From Herbaspirillum seropedicae (GTDB taxonomy: Bacteria; Pseudomonadota; Gammaproteobacteria; Burkholderiales; Burkholderiaceae_D), in contig NZ_CP011930.1 of NCBI RefSeq assembly GCF_001040945.1, forward strand, positions 1,550,001 to 1,614,000: a stretch of DNA of 64,000 nt. The letters are read 5' to 3'. The notes under the pieces were generated by a model that worked only from the letters and a program-made list of their open reading frames with translations, was not told the origin of the DNA and did not search any database. The position numbers and the translations under genes are program-made. Position 1 is the stretch's first letter; every line of letters starts with the position of its first letter. Below, in pieces: positions 47,106 through 56,104 of the stretch.

Positions 47106-47672
47106 CTATCCCTGGCGCTCCAGCTCCAGTGGGTCCACTTCCCGCCATTCGCCCGGCATGACCGGATGGGTCGCCAGCGAGAATGGCCCGATGGCAATGC
47201 GCACCAGGCGCAGGGTCGGCAGGCCGACGGCAGCGGTCATGCGCCTTACCTGGCGGTTCTTGCCTTCGCTGATGGTCAGGGCGATCCAGCTGGTTGGCTG
47301 GTTCTGGCGCTGGCGGATGGGCGGGTTGCGCGGCCACATCCAGCCTGGTTCCTGAATCAACCGGGCCTGGCTGCCCTGCGTCACGAAGTCGCCCAGGTCC
47401 AGCGGCTGGCGCAGCTTGTCCAGGGCCTCGGGGGAGGGCTGTCCTTCGACCTGGGCCAGGTAGGTCTTGGGCAGCTTGCGACGCGGATGGGCAATGGCGT
47501 GCTGCAGCTTGCCGTCATCAGTGAGCAGGAGCAAGCCTTCGCTGTCGGCGTCCAGCCTGCCTGCCGGGTAGACGTTGGGAATGTCGATGTAATCGGCCAG
47601 CGTCTGGCGTTCGGGATGGGCCGAGAACTGGCTCATCACCTGGAAGGGTTTGTTCAATAAGATCAGGGGCAT
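47106..47672 (-). CDS. rluE: 23S rRNA pseudouridine synthase, RluE-type
   Basis: 188 residues of the RsuA/RluB/E/F group without an S4 domain, which fits RluE (U2457 in E. coli). The catalytic Asp is in 'YPAGRLDADSEGLLLLT'. Other family blocks are 'KTYLAQVEG', 'ISEGKNRQVRRMTAAVG' and 'LVRIAIGPFSL'. It is divergent from icd, 251 bases apart, with a palindrome in between. E. coli also has rluE (ymfC) next to icd. Confidence 0.93.
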   Translation of the reverse strand: MPLILLNKPFQVMSQFSAHPERQTLADYIDIPNVYPAGRLDADSEGLLLLTDDGKLQHAIAHPRRKLPKTYLAQVEGQPSPEALDKLRQPLDLGDFVTQGSQARLIQEPGWMWPRNPPIRQRQNQPTSWIALTISEGKNRQVRRMTAAVGLPTLRLVRIAIGPFSLATHPVMPGEWREVDPLELERQG

Positions 47673-47738
47673 GCGCTAGTGTCGCAAAAACATGGCGCTG
47701 CGTAAAATCCTGATGCATAATCGACTGGTATGTCCTAT

Positions 47739-47752
47739 GTCTTATATAAGAC
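47739..47752. promoter_or_regulatory. Perfect 14-bp palindrome upstream of icd
   Basis: GTCTTATATAAGAC is fully self-complementary and lies between the divergent rluE and icd genes, 171 bases before the icd start. It has the size and symmetry of a dimeric regulator site (GntR-like). Confidence 0.6.
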
Positions 47753-47923
47753 TTGGATTGGACTCGGATTGCGGCGAACTGGAATTTCCCCGGCTCAAAT
47801 CGCGGAAATCTCTTAAAATTCCCCGCTTGCATGGCAATTCAGGCAATGGTCGCTGCTTTGCCTGCTGCTGCCTGCCGCTGATACCTATACAGGCCACGCT
47901 CGCCTCAACCGTCGGAGAACACG

Positions 47924-49180
47924 ATGTCGTACCAACATATCCAGGTGCCTGCAGAAGGGCGCAAGATCACCGCCAATGCCGATGACACCCTCAATGTCCC
48001 CAACAATCCCATCATCCCCTATATCGTAGGCGATGGCGTGGGCGTGGATGTCACGCCGGTCATGCTCAAGGTGGTCAATGCGGCGGTGGAAAAGGCCTAT
48101 GGCGGCGCGCGCAAGATCCACTGGATGGAGATCTACGCGGGCGAGAAAGCCACCCGCCTCTATGGTCCGGATGTCTGGCTGCCGGAAGAGACGCTGGCGG
48201 TGCTGAAGAAATACCTGGTCGCGATCAAGGGCCCACTGTCCACGCCCGTGGGCGGAGGCATCCGTTCGCTGAACGTGGCCATGCGCCAGCAGCTGGACCT
48301 GTACGTCTGCCTGCGCCCGGTGCGCTACTTCAAGGGCGTGCCTTCGCCGCTGCGTGAGCCGGAGAAGACCGACATGGTGATCTTCCGCGAGAACTCCGAA
48401 GACATCTACGCCGGCATCGAGTGGGCCGCCGGTACGCCTGAAGTCAACAAGCTCATCGACTTGCTGACCCGCGAAATGGGTGTCAAGAAGCTGCGATTCC
48501 CGGAGTCTTCTGCACTGGGCATCAAGCCGGTCTCGCGGGAGGGTACCGAGCGCCTGGTACGCCAGGCGATCCAATACGCCATCGACCACGACAAGCCCTC
48601 GGTGACGCTGGTGCACAAGGGCAATATCATGAAGTTCACCGAAGGCGCGTTCCGTGACTGGGGCTATGCCCTGGCGGCGCGCGAGTTCGGCGCCGAGCTG
48701 ATCGACGATGGTCCGTGGATGCGCCTGAAGAACCCCAAGACCGGTCGCGCCATCATCATCAAGGACGCCATCACCGACGCCTTCTTCCAGCAGGTGCTGA
48801 TGCGCCCGGCTGAATACAGCGTCATCGCCACCCTGAACCTGAATGGCGATTACATCTCCGACGCTGTGGCGGCGCAGGTGGGGGGCATCGGCATTGCACC
48901 TGGAGCCAACATGTCTGACTCGGTGGCCGTGTTCGAAGCCACCCACGGCACCGCGCCCAAGTATGCCGGCAAAGACTACGTCAATCCTGGTTCCAGCATC
49001 CTTTCCGCCGAGATGATGTTGCGCCACATGGGCTGGATCGAAGCCGCCGACCTCATCATCAGCGCCATGCAGAAGTCGGTCTCGTCCAAGCGCGTGACCT
49101 ATGACTTCGCCCGTCTGCTGGAGGGGGCGACCCAGGTTTCGTGCTCGGGCTTTGGCGAGGTCATGATCGAGAATATGTGA
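47924..49180 (+). CDS. icd: NADP-dependent isocitrate dehydrogenase
   Basis: 418 residues, the E. coli-type dimeric enzyme of the TCA cycle making 2-oxoglutarate and NADPH. The substrate Ser lies in '[11 protein letters not shown]'-type sequence (here '[14 protein letters not shown]'). Metal ligands are in '[10 protein letters not shown]' and '[14 protein letters not shown]', and nucleotide binding in '[18 protein letters not shown]'. CGGAGAAC precedes the ATG. A terminator follows. Confidence 0.97.
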   Translation: MSYQHIQVPAEGRKITANADDTLNVPNNPIIPYIVGDGVGVDVTPVMLKVVNAAVEKAYGGARKIHWMEIYAGEKATRLYGPDVWLPEETLAVLKKYLVAIKGPLSTPVGGGIRSLNVAMRQQLDLYVCLRPVRYFKGVPSPLREPEKTDMVIFRENSEDIYAGIEWAAGTPEVNKLIDLLTREMGVKKLRFPESSALGIKPVSREGTERLVRQAIQYAIDHDKPSVTLVHKGNIMKFTEGAFRDWGYALAAREFGAELIDDGPWMRLKNPKTGRAIIIKDAITDAFFQQVLMRPAEYSVIATLNLNGDYISDAVAAQVGGIGIAPGANMSDSVAVFEATHGTAPKYAGKDYVNPGSSILSAEMMLRHMGWIEAADLIISAMQKSVSSKRVTYDFARLLEGATQVSCSGFGEVMIENM

Positions 49181-49199
49181 TCGCAGGATGAAGAATGAA

Positions 49200-49229
49200 A
49201 CAGCCGGGCGCATTCCCCGGCTGTTTTTG
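49200..49229 (+). terminator. Intrinsic terminator of icd
   Basis: Stem ACAGCCGGG / CCCGGCTGT with a 7-base loop and TTTTTG tail. Confidence 0.9.
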
Positions 49230-49282
49230 TCTGTGATGGAGTGATGAAGTGGCGAAGCGGTAGCGCGGCACCGGTGGAAATG

Positions 49283-49310
49283 AAAAAAGCCCCGCGGGGC
49301 GGGGCTTTTC
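49283..49310 (-). terminator. Intrinsic terminator of the cold-shock gene
   Basis: Stem AAAAGCCCC / GGGGCTTTT around a GC-rich loop, with an A6 run on the left that becomes the T-tract for the leftward cold-shock gene. Confidence 0.85.
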
Positions 49311-49325
49311 AGAGAAGACCGGGGT

Positions 49326-49532
49326 TTAGGCGGCGTTCTGGATGTTCGATGCTTGCTTGCCCTTCGGGCCTTGCGTGACGTCAAACTGGACTTTTTGACC
49401 TTCTTTCAGGGTCTTGAAGCCGTTCATCTGGATTGCGGAGAAGTGGGCGAACAGATCTTCGCCGCCGTCATCCGGAGTGATAAAGCCGAAGCCTTTGGAA
49501 TCGTTGAACCACTTGACAGTACCTGTTGCCAT
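49326..49532 (-). CDS. cspA: Cold-shock protein, CspA family
   Basis: 68 residues, a single OB-fold cold-shock domain with RNP1 'KGFGFITP' and RNP2 'DLFAHFSAI'. It binds single-stranded RNA/DNA and melts RNA secondary structure. The ATG giving [10 protein letters not shown] matches the family; it follows GAAAGATGC. The long AT-rich upstream region (338 bases to clpS) may include the structured leader typical of cspA-like genes. Which Csp paralogue it is cannot be told. Confidence 0.96.
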   Translation of the reverse strand: MATGTVKWFNDSKGFGFITPDDGGEDLFAHFSAIQMNGFKTLKEGQKVQFDVTQGPKGKQASNIQNAA

Positions 49533-49870
49533 AAAAGCATCTTTCAAATATAAACTATCACACGAGCCGTTAAAGCAAGAAACATCGCGCGTCACGCAGC
49601 CCCACTTAAACCGTGCCCCCTTCTATCGGCCAACAGTAACAAGATGTAACTGATTTCCGATGAAATTCCATTGTTCTCGGTCGAAATGCAAAAGTCAAGC
49701 TGTTTTCAGATTTAAGTTTGTAGGCTTGTTTGTTTGATGGGGGACGCTCCCCTTGATTTAGGATAAATCATCGTCATCTGCGCAAGGTCCGGAAAACGCG
49801 TAATATCTATCTCATCTAGATCTTACGTGATCATTGTGCGTTGCACAGCTTATGATGGTCGAACAAACGC
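49533..49870. other. Divergent region between cspA and clpS, 338 bases
   Basis: No gene. It contains GGGGA-CGC-TCCCC (about 49742-49752) and immediately TGATTTA-GGA-TAAATCA (49754-49770), a perfect 7-bp inverted repeat with a 3-base centre. An AT-rich block follows at 49800-49830. Promoters of both genes must be here, but no consensus pair stands out. Confidence 0.5.
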
Positions 49871-50185
49871 ATGGCAACCAAGCACGAAAATGATGGAGGT
49901 ACCGTCCTCGAACGGCAGGAGTCCAAGCTCAAGCCGCCGCCGATGTACCAGGTGTTATTGTTGAACGATGACTATACGCCGATGGAATTCGTCGTCGCCG
50001 TCATCCAGCAGTACTTCAACAAGGACCGTGAAACCGCGACGCAGATCATGCTCAAGGTTCACCGCGATGGGAAGGGAATGTGTGGTGTGTATCCCAAAGA
50101 TATCGCATCCACAAAAGTGGAACTCGTTTTAACCCACGCTCGAAAGGCAGGGCACCCCCTGCAATGCGTGATGGAGGAAGCATGA
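49871..50185 (+). CDS. clpS: ATP-dependent Clp protease adaptor ClpS
   Basis: 104 residues. A flexible N-terminus is followed by the ClpS core with '[13 protein letters not shown]' (N-degron pocket), '[16 protein letters not shown]' and '[16 protein letters not shown]'. It delivers N-end-rule substrates to ClpAP. The stop overlaps the clpA start by 4 bases (ATGA), so expression is coupled. Confidence 0.97.
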   Translation: MATKHENDGGTVLERQESKLKPPPMYQVLLLNDDYTPMEFVVAVIQQYFNKDRETATQIMLKVHRDGKGMCGVYPKDIASTKVELVLTHARKAGHPLQCVMEEA

Positions 50186-52485
50186 TTGCGCAGGAACTCG
50201 AAGTCAGTTTGCATATGGCCTTTGTCGAAGCCAGACAATCGCGTCATGAATTCATTACCGTGGAGCATCTGCTGCTGGCTCTGCTGGACAACCCGTCGGC
50301 CGCCGAAGTCTTGCGCGCCTGCTCGGTGAACATTGACGATCTGCGCAAGACGCTGACCAATTTCATCACCGACAACACCCCCACGGTGCCTGGCACCAAC
50401 GAGGTGGACACCCAACCCACGCTGGGCTTCCAGCGGGTGATCCAGCGCGCCATCATGCACGTGCAGTCGGCTTCCAACGGCAAGAAGGAAGTCACCGGCG
50501 CCAATGTGCTGGTGGCCATCTTCGGCGAGAAGGATTCGCACGCGGTCTACTACCTGCACCAGCAGGGCGTGACCCGTCTGGATGTGGTCAACTTCATCTC
50601 GCATGGCGTGCGCAAGGATCAGCAGGCCGATCCGCAGAAGGCTCCGGAAGGCGCGGAAGACGTGCAAGCTGAAGGCCAGCAGAAGGAAAGCCCGCTGGAC
50701 CAGTTCACCCAGAACCTGAACAAGGCCGCTGCCGAAGGCAAGATCGATCCGCTGATCGGGCGCGAGTCCGAAGTCGAGCGCGTGATCCAGACGCTGTGCC
50801 GTCGTCGCAAGAACAACCCGCTGCTGGTGGGCGAAGCCGGCGTGGGCAAGACCGCCATCGCCGAAGGCCTGGCCTGGCGCGTGACGCAAGGCGATGTGCC
50901 CGAGATCCTGAAGAACGCCGTCGTCTATTCGCTGGACATGGGCGCGCTGCTGGCCGGCACCAAGTATCGTGGTGATTTCGAGCAGCGCCTCAAGGCCGTG
51001 TTGAAGCAACTGAAGGACAGCCCCAACGGCATCCTCTTCATCGATGAAATCCACACCATCATTGGTGCGGGTTCGGCTTCGGGCGGTACGCTGGACGCGT
51101 CCAACCTGTTGAAGCCGGCGCTGTCGAGCGGTCAACTGAAGTGCATCGGCGCGACTACCTACACCGAATTCCGTGGCGTCTTCGAGAAGGACCACGCGCT
51201 GTCGCGTCGCTTCCAGAAGATCGATGTGAACGAACCGACGGTGGAACAGACCGTGCAGATCCTGCGTGGCCTGAAGTCCAAGTTCGAGGAACACCATGGT
51301 GTGAAGTATTCGGCTTCGGCGCTGACTTCGGCCGCCGAACTGGCTGCCCGCTTCATCAATGACCGTCACCTGCCCGACAAGGCCATCGACGTGATCGACG
51401 AAGCCGGCGCCGCCCAGCGCATCCTGCCCAAGTCCAAGCAGAAGAAGACCATCGGCAAGCCGGAAATCGAGGAAATCATTTCCAAGATCGCCCGCATCCC
51501 GCCGCAGTCGGTGAACCAGGATGATCGCGCCAAGCTGCAGACCATCGACCGCGACCTGAAGAACGTGGTGTTCGGCCAGGACCCGGCCATCGAAGCCCTG
51601 TCGTCGGCCATCAAGATGGCCCGTGCCGGCCTGGGCAAGACCGACAAGCCGATCGGCTCCTTCCTGTTCTCCGGCCCGACCGGCGTAGGCAAGACCGAAG
51701 TGGCCAAGCAACTGGCCTTCATCCTCGGCATCGAGCTGGTGCGTTTCGACATGTCCGAGTACATGGAGCGTCATGCCGTGAGCCGCCTGATCGGCGCGCC
51801 TCCGGGCTATGTCGGTTTCGACCAGGGCGGCCTCTTGACCGAAGCCGTCAACAAGAAGCCGCACGCCGTGCTGCTGCTGGATGAAATCGAGAAGGCGCAC
51901 CCCGACATCTTCAACATCCTGTTGCAGGTGATGGACCATGGCACGCTGACCGACAACAATGGCCGCAAGACCGACTTCCGCAACGTGATCATCATCATGA
52001 CCACCAATGCGGGCGCCGAGAGCCTGCAGAAGCGCACCATCGGCTTCACCGAGAAGAAGGAAGCCGGCGACGAAATGGCGGACATCAAGCGTATGTTCAC
52101 CCCGGAGTTCCGCAACCGTCTGGACGCCATCATCAGCTTCCGCCCGCTGGACGAGGAAATCATCCTGCGCGTGGTCGACAAGTTCCTCATGCAGCTGGAA
52201 GAGCAACTGCACGAGAAGAAGGTGGAAGCCGTCTTCTCCGACAGCCTGCGCAAGTTCCTGGGCAAGAAGGGCTTCGATCCGTTGATGGGGGCGCGCCCGA
52301 TGTCGCGCCTGATCCAGGACCTGATCCGCAAGGCGCTGGCCGACGAACTGCTGTTCGGCAAGCTGGTCAGCGGTGGCCGGGTGACGGTGGAGATGGACGA
52401 CAAGGACCAGATCAAGCTGGAATTCCCCGAAGGCGACGATTCGTCTCCGCCGGAAGAGCCGCAAGAGAAGCTCGAAGTCGAATAA
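50182..52485 (+). CDS. clpA: ATP-dependent Clp protease ATP-binding subunit ClpA
   Basis: 767 residues. It has an N-domain with two Clp repeats (about 1-145), an acidic linker ('[18 protein letters not shown]'), D1 AAA with Walker A 'GEAGVGKT', and D2 AAA with Walker A 'GPTGVGKT' and Walker B '[10 protein letters not shown]'. An IGF/IGL-type ClpP-binding loop is present near 'RTIGFTEKK'. The unfoldase feeds proteins to ClpP. GGAGGAAG inside the end of clpS positions the ATG at 50182. A strong terminator follows. Confidence 0.97.
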   Translation: MIAQELEVSLHMAFVEARQSRHEFITVEHLLLALLDNPSAAEVLRACSVNIDDLRKTLTNFITDNTPTVPGTNEVDTQPTLGFQRVIQRAIMHVQSASNGKKEVTGANVLVAIFGEKDSHAVYYLHQQGVTRLDVVNFISHGVRKDQQADPQKAPEGAEDVQAEGQQKESPLDQFTQNLNKAAAEGKIDPLIGRESEVERVIQTLCRRRKNNPLLVGEAGVGKTAIAEGLAWRVTQGDVPEILKNAVVYSLDMGALLAGTKYRGDFEQRLKAVLKQLKDSPNGILFIDEIHTIIGAGSASGGTLDASNLLKPALSSGQLKCIGATTYTEFRGVFEKDHALSRRFQKIDVNEPTVEQTVQILRGLKSKFEEHHGVKYSASALTSAAELAARFINDRHLPDKAIDVIDEAGAAQRILPKSKQKKTIGKPEIEEIISKIARIPPQSVNQDDRAKLQTIDRDLKNVVFGQDPAIEALSSAIKMARAGLGKTDKPIGSFLFSGPTGVGKTEVAKQLAFILGIELVRFDMSEYMERHAVSRLIGAPPGYVGFDQGGLLTEAVNKKPHAVLLLDEIEKAHPDIFNILLQVMDHGTLTDNNGRKTDFRNVIIIMTTNAGAESLQKRTIGFTEKKEAGDEMADIKRMFTPEFRNRLDAIISFRPLDEEIILRVVDKFLMQLEEQLHEKKVEAVFSDSLRKFLGKKGFDPLMGARPMSRLIQDLIRKALADELLFGKLVSGGRVTVEMDDKDQIKLEFPEGDDSSPPEEPQEKLEVE

Positions 52486-52507
52486 GCCTCATCAAGCAAG
52501 CCATGAA

Positions 52508-52538
52508 AGCCACGTCGGGAAACCGGCGTGGCTTTTTT
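52508..52538 (+). terminator. Intrinsic terminator of clpSA
   Basis: 11-bp stem AGCCACGTCGG / CCGGCGTGGCT (one G-U pair) with GAAA tetraloop and a T6 tail. Confidence 0.92.
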
Positions 52539-52654
52539 GTATTGGGCAGGCCGGAGCCTGCCGAAGGGGCGCGCCTCAGTAAGCGATCAACAAAACAAAA
52601 ACGGCGCGGTCTTCACCGCGCCGTCTTCAAGTCGATCTGATCAACACCAACTGA

Positions 52655-53764
52655 TCAAGGTACCAGCGGCTTGCCCGCCTCCTGCTTGGCCTTCACGATC
52701 TGCGTCACCTTCTCGATCATCGCCAGGCGATAGGTGGTGGAGGGATGCAGCGCCGTGTATCCATTGGGTACGCTGGCGGGATACTGCTCCGCCAGGCGCT
52801 TCCAGAAGGCCGGCACGTTGTCGATGCTATAGCCAGCCCGCGCCAGCAGGTACAGCGAGAGCGTATCCGCGGCGGCATCGAGGTCCTGCGGATAGACGCG
52901 GATACCCGCGGTGCCGGCGGTCGTGGTCGGGTCCGGATGCGGCAGCAGCAGGTTGTCGATCACTTCGGCGATGGTCGAGACCATGCGCTGGCGGATCGCA
53001 TGACCGAGGATGTTGTGCGCCATGTCCTTGGCGATCAGGTAGGCCAGCTCGTCATCGGACTGGGTGAACTTGAGCATGCCCCGGGTGATGAGCACGCGGC
53101 GGCCATCGGCATAGGTATTGACGTTGTCGGCATTGCCCAGCTCGATGCTGAAGGCGCAGGCGAAGGTCAGCGGCACATTCACCGTGCTGGTCTGGCCATT
53201 GCGCTGCACGCCCAGGGCGATCGGCGCTTTCTTGACCACCAGCGGGCTCAACAGCACGGCGGCCTGGCGCTCGGCATCGGTACCTTGCGGCATGGGCTTG
53301 CCCGCCACCGAGACCAGCAGGTCGCCGCGCTGGATGCCCGCCTGTTGCGCGCCGCTGCCGGGCAGCACGCCGGTCACCTGCAGACGGTCGTCATAGCCCA
53401 GGCTGCGCGCCGTATCGGCATACTCGATGGGGAAGGAATAGCGGTTCTTGGCGGTGAAGCCCAGCAGGTTGCGGGCATTGCCGCGGCACAGCTGGGCGTT
53501 GCTGGTCAACAGCGGAGCGGCCACACGGTAGAGGCGGTCCTGCTGCGCGATCAGTTCCTGCAACTGCTGCTGCTGGGGAGTGGTGGCCGCCGGCTTGGGC
53601 GGCTGTGCCGTGGCGGTCGGCCAGGTCGTCGAGGGGGGGCTGCTGACGGTCGGTTCCTGCGTAGCACAGGCGGCCAGCAGGGCCAGTGGCGCCAGGGCGG
53701 CCAGGGTCTTCAGTTTCTGCCACTGGGATGGGGGCAGGGGGGATACGAGCATGCGGTTCTCCAT
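52655..53764 (-). CDS. M48-like lipoprotein with PDZ domain and degenerate zinc site
   Basis: 369 residues. The signal peptide has lipobox LAAC (Cys33). A PDZ-like segment in the middle ('GVLPGSGAQQAGIQRGDLLVSVAG'-type turn) precedes the M48 peptidase fold. The HExxH motif expected in 'ELAYLIAHEMAHN'-type sequence reads K-D-M-A-H here ('IAKDMAHNILGH'), and the downstream Glu ligand (ExxAD) is Asp ('DAAADTLSLYLLARAGY'). First His and both Glu are therefore changed, so proteolysis is doubtful. The start overlaps the dut stop by 1 base, so it is the last gene of the ribF-dut operon. Confidence 0.83.
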   Translation of the reverse strand: MENRMLVSPLPPSQWQKLKTLAALAPLALLAACATQEPTVSSPPSTTWPTATAQPPKPAATTPQQQQLQELIAQQDRLYRVAAPLLTSNAQLCRGNARNLLGFTAKNRYSFPIEYADTARSLGYDDRLQVTGVLPGSGAQQAGIQRGDLLVSVAGKPMPQGTDAERQAAVLLSPLVVKKAPIALGVQRNGQTSTVNVPLTFACAFSIELGNADNVNTYADGRRVLITRGMLKFTQSDDELAYLIAKDMAHNILGHAIRQRMVSTIAEVIDNLLLPHPDPTTTAGTAGIRVYPQDLDAAADTLSLYLLARAGYSIDNVPAFWKRLAEQYPASVPNGYTALHPSTTYRLAMIEKVTQIVKAKQEAGKPLVP

Positions 53765-54213
53765 CAGTGTTTGCCTGTGCTGCCGAAACCGCCGGCGCCG
53801 CGTTCGCTGCTGTCGAATTCCTCTACCACGTTGAAGCCGACCTGCAGGACCGGCACGATCACCAACTGCGCCAGGCGTTCCATGGGGTTTAGGACAAACT
53901 CGGTACTGCCGCGGTTCCATGTCGAGACCATCAACTGGCCCTGATAATCCGAATCGATCAGCCCCACCAGGTTGCCCAGCACGATGCCATGCTTGTGGCC
54001 CATGCCGCTGCGCGGCAGGATCACGGCTGCGTAGTTGGGATCGGCCAGATGGATCGCCAGGCCGGTCGGGATCAGGTGGGTGGAACCCGGCGCCAGCGTC
54101 AGCGGCGCATCGATGCAGGCCCGCAGGTCCAGGCCAGCGCTGCCGGGGGTGGCGTAGGCAGGCAGCTGGTCTTTCATGCGGGGGTCGAGGATCTTGATGT
54201 CGATGGTCTTCAT
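53764..54213 (-). CDS. dut: dUTP diphosphatase
   Basis: 149 residues, trimeric dUTPase. The five motifs are visible: 'GSAGLDLRA', '[10 protein letters not shown]', '[13 protein letters not shown]', 'ERLAQLV' and the C-terminal P-loop-like '[11 protein letters not shown]'. It hydrolyses dUTP to dUMP, preventing uracil in DNA. The ATG giving [10 protein letters not shown] matches the family. It lies 73 bases after coaBC; that dut/coaBC pairing is common in proteobacteria. Confidence 0.97.
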   Translation of the reverse strand: MKTIDIKILDPRMKDQLPAYATPGSAGLDLRACIDAPLTLAPGSTHLIPTGLAIHLADPNYAAVILPRSGMGHKHGIVLGNLVGLIDSDYQGQLMVSTWNRGSTEFVLNPMERLAQLVIVPVLQVGFNVVEEFDSSERGAGGFGSTGKH

Positions 54214-54286
54214 GGAGGCTTGGTCGAGTTCAAAAGGGTACAAAAAACACGGCCTGCGAGGCTGGTTGCCGGCAGGCCGCTAGGGC

Positions 54287-55483
54287 TCAGGCCGCCAGCC
54301 GGCGCGCGATCTCGCGCACCAGCTGGCGGGCCAGGGTCTGCTTGTCTGCACGCGGCAGCGCCGTATGGCCCTGGGCGTCGAACAGCATGAGCGCATTGTC
54401 GTCGCGGCCAAAGGTCTGGTGGCCGATATTGCCGACCAGTAGCGGAATGTTCTTCTTGATCCGCTTGGCCGCGCCGTAGTGCTCCAGGTTCTCCGATTCG
54501 GCGGCGAAGCCCACGCAATAGGGGCGCTGGGGCAGGGCAGCCACGGTGGCTAGGATGTCGGGATTCTGGACAAAGTGCAGTTCCGGCGTATCCGCGTCGT
54601 TCTGCTTCTTCAGCTTCTGCGCGCTGGCGTTGGCCACGCGCCAGTCAGCCACGGCGGCCACCGCCACGAACAGGTCTTGTCCGGCCACCTGGGCCATCAC
54701 CGCATCATGCATCTGCTGCGCCGTCTGCACGTCCACGCGGCGCACGCCGTAGGGGGTAGCCAGCGCCGTCGGTCCGGACACCAGGGTGACCTCAGCACCG
54801 GCCTCACGGGCGGCCCGGGCAATCGCATACCCCATCTTGCCGGAAGACAGATTGGTGATCCCACGCACCGGATCGATCGGTTCGAAGGTCGGCCCGGCCG
54901 TCAACAGCACGCGACGGCCCGCCAGCAGCTTGGGCTGGAGGGCGGCGACGATCTCTTCCAGCAGTTGCGCCGGCTCCAGCATGCGGCCCTCGCCGACCTC
55001 GCCGCAGGCCTGCGCACCGGCATCCGGGCCCAGCAGCAGGATGCCGTCTTCCCTGATCTGGCGCACGTTGCGTTGCGTGGCGGGGTTCTGCCACATCTCC
55101 ACGTTCATGGCCGGCGCCACCATCAATGGCACCCTGGCGGGACGCGCCACGCACAGGGTGGAGAGCAGGTCGTCGCAGGCGCCATGGGCCAGCTTGGCGA
55201 TGAAGTCGGTGGAGCAGGGCACGATCACCACCGCGTCGGCATCGCGGGTGAGATTGATGTGCGGCATGTTGTTGTCCATGCGCGCATCCCACTGGTCGGT
55301 ATAGACCGGGTTGCCGGTGAGCGCCTGCATGGTGACGGCGGTCATGAAATGGGTGGCCGCTTCGGTCATCACCACATGGACTGCGGCGCCGGCGCGGCCC
55401 AGTTCGCGCGCCAGCATGGCGGCCTTGTAGCAGGCCACGCCGCCGGTCAGGCCCAGTACGATTTTCTTGCCAGCCAGATCCAT
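54287..55483 (-). CDS. coaBC: Bifunctional phosphopantothenoylcysteine decarboxylase / synthetase
   Basis: 398 residues. The N-terminal CoaC flavoprotein half (about 1-185) has '[18 protein letters not shown]' and 'PAMNVEMW' with the PXMNXXMW motif. The C-terminal CoaB half has '[19 protein letters not shown]', '[10 protein letters not shown]' and 'AAVADWR'. Together they convert phosphopantothenate to phosphopantetheine for coenzyme A. The start at 55483 has AAGGAGCAAGCA just before it. Confidence 0.96.
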   Translation of the reverse strand: MDLAGKKIVLGLTGGVACYKAAMLARELGRAGAAVHVVMTEAATHFMTAVTMQALTGNPVYTDQWDARMDNNMPHINLTRDADAVVIVPCSTDFIAKLAHGACDDLLSTLCVARPARVPLMVAPAMNVEMWQNPATQRNVRQIREDGILLLGPDAGAQACGEVGEGRMLEPAQLLEEIVAALQPKLLAGRRVLLTAGPTFEPIDPVRGITNLSSGKMGYAIARAAREAGAEVTLVSGPTALATPYGVRRVDVQTAQQMHDAVMAQVAGQDLFVAVAAVADWRVANASAQKLKKQNDADTPELHFVQNPDILATVAALPQRPYCVGFAAESENLEHYGAAKRIKKNIPLLVGNIGHQTFGRDDNALMLFDAQGHTALPRADKQTLARQLVREIARRLAA

Positions 55484-55514
55484 TGCTTGCTCCTTGATGT
55501 GGCGCGCCGCAGGC

Positions 55515-56030
55515 TTACTTCCTGGAGACGCGGCGCAGTTCATCCACGACGAACAATACCGCACCCACGCAGATCGCACTATCGGCGATGTTGAAGGCCG
55601 GCCAGTGCCAGTTGCCCACGTAGACATCGAGGAAATCGATCACATGGCCGTAGACCACGCGGTCGATCACGTTGCCGATCGCACCGCCCAGGATCAGCGC
55701 CAGCGCCCAGCAGAACATGCGCTGGCCGGGATGCTTGCGCAGCAGGTGGATGATGAACACGGCCGCACCGATGCCGATGGCGGTGAACAGGTAGCGCTGC
55801 CAGCCGCCACTGGCGGCCAGGAAGCTGAAGGCCGCGCCCTTGTTGTAGACCAGCACCAGGTTGAAGAAACCGGTCACCGGCAATGACTCACCGTAGTGGA
55901 ACAGTTTGAGGATGGTGATCTTGGAAAGCTGGTCCAGCAGCAGCACGATGGTGGCGATGCCCAGCCAGGGCAGCAGCCCTTGGGTGGAAGAGGAAGCGCT
56001 GGAAGAGGAAGAGCGTTTTTTGGTTGCCAT
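55515..56030 (-). CDS. lspA: Lipoprotein signal peptidase
   Basis: 171 residues with four transmembrane helices and the two catalytic Asp in '[22 protein letters not shown]' (split: GNVIDR) and 'FNIADSAI'. It also has '[12 protein letters not shown]'. It cleaves prolipoproteins after lipidation of Cys, in the inner membrane. The N-terminus has a Ser-rich cytosolic extension ([15 protein letters not shown]) longer than E. coli LspA. The ileS-lspA order is conserved across many bacteria. Confidence 0.96.
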   Translation of the reverse strand: MATKKRSSSSSASSSTQGLLPWLGIATIVLLLDQLSKITILKLFHYGESLPVTGFFNLVLVYNKGAAFSFLAASGGWQRYLFTAIGIGAAVFIIHLLRKHPGQRMFCWALALILGGAIGNVIDRVVYGHVIDFLDVYVGNWHWPAFNIADSAICVGAVLFVVDELRRVSRK

Positions 56031-56104
56031 GGATGTTCTTGTTTGATGAGGCTGCCCGCTGCATGAAGTCGCAGCGGGCAGCTTGCAAGGCGGTCCTGTC
56101 CGGA

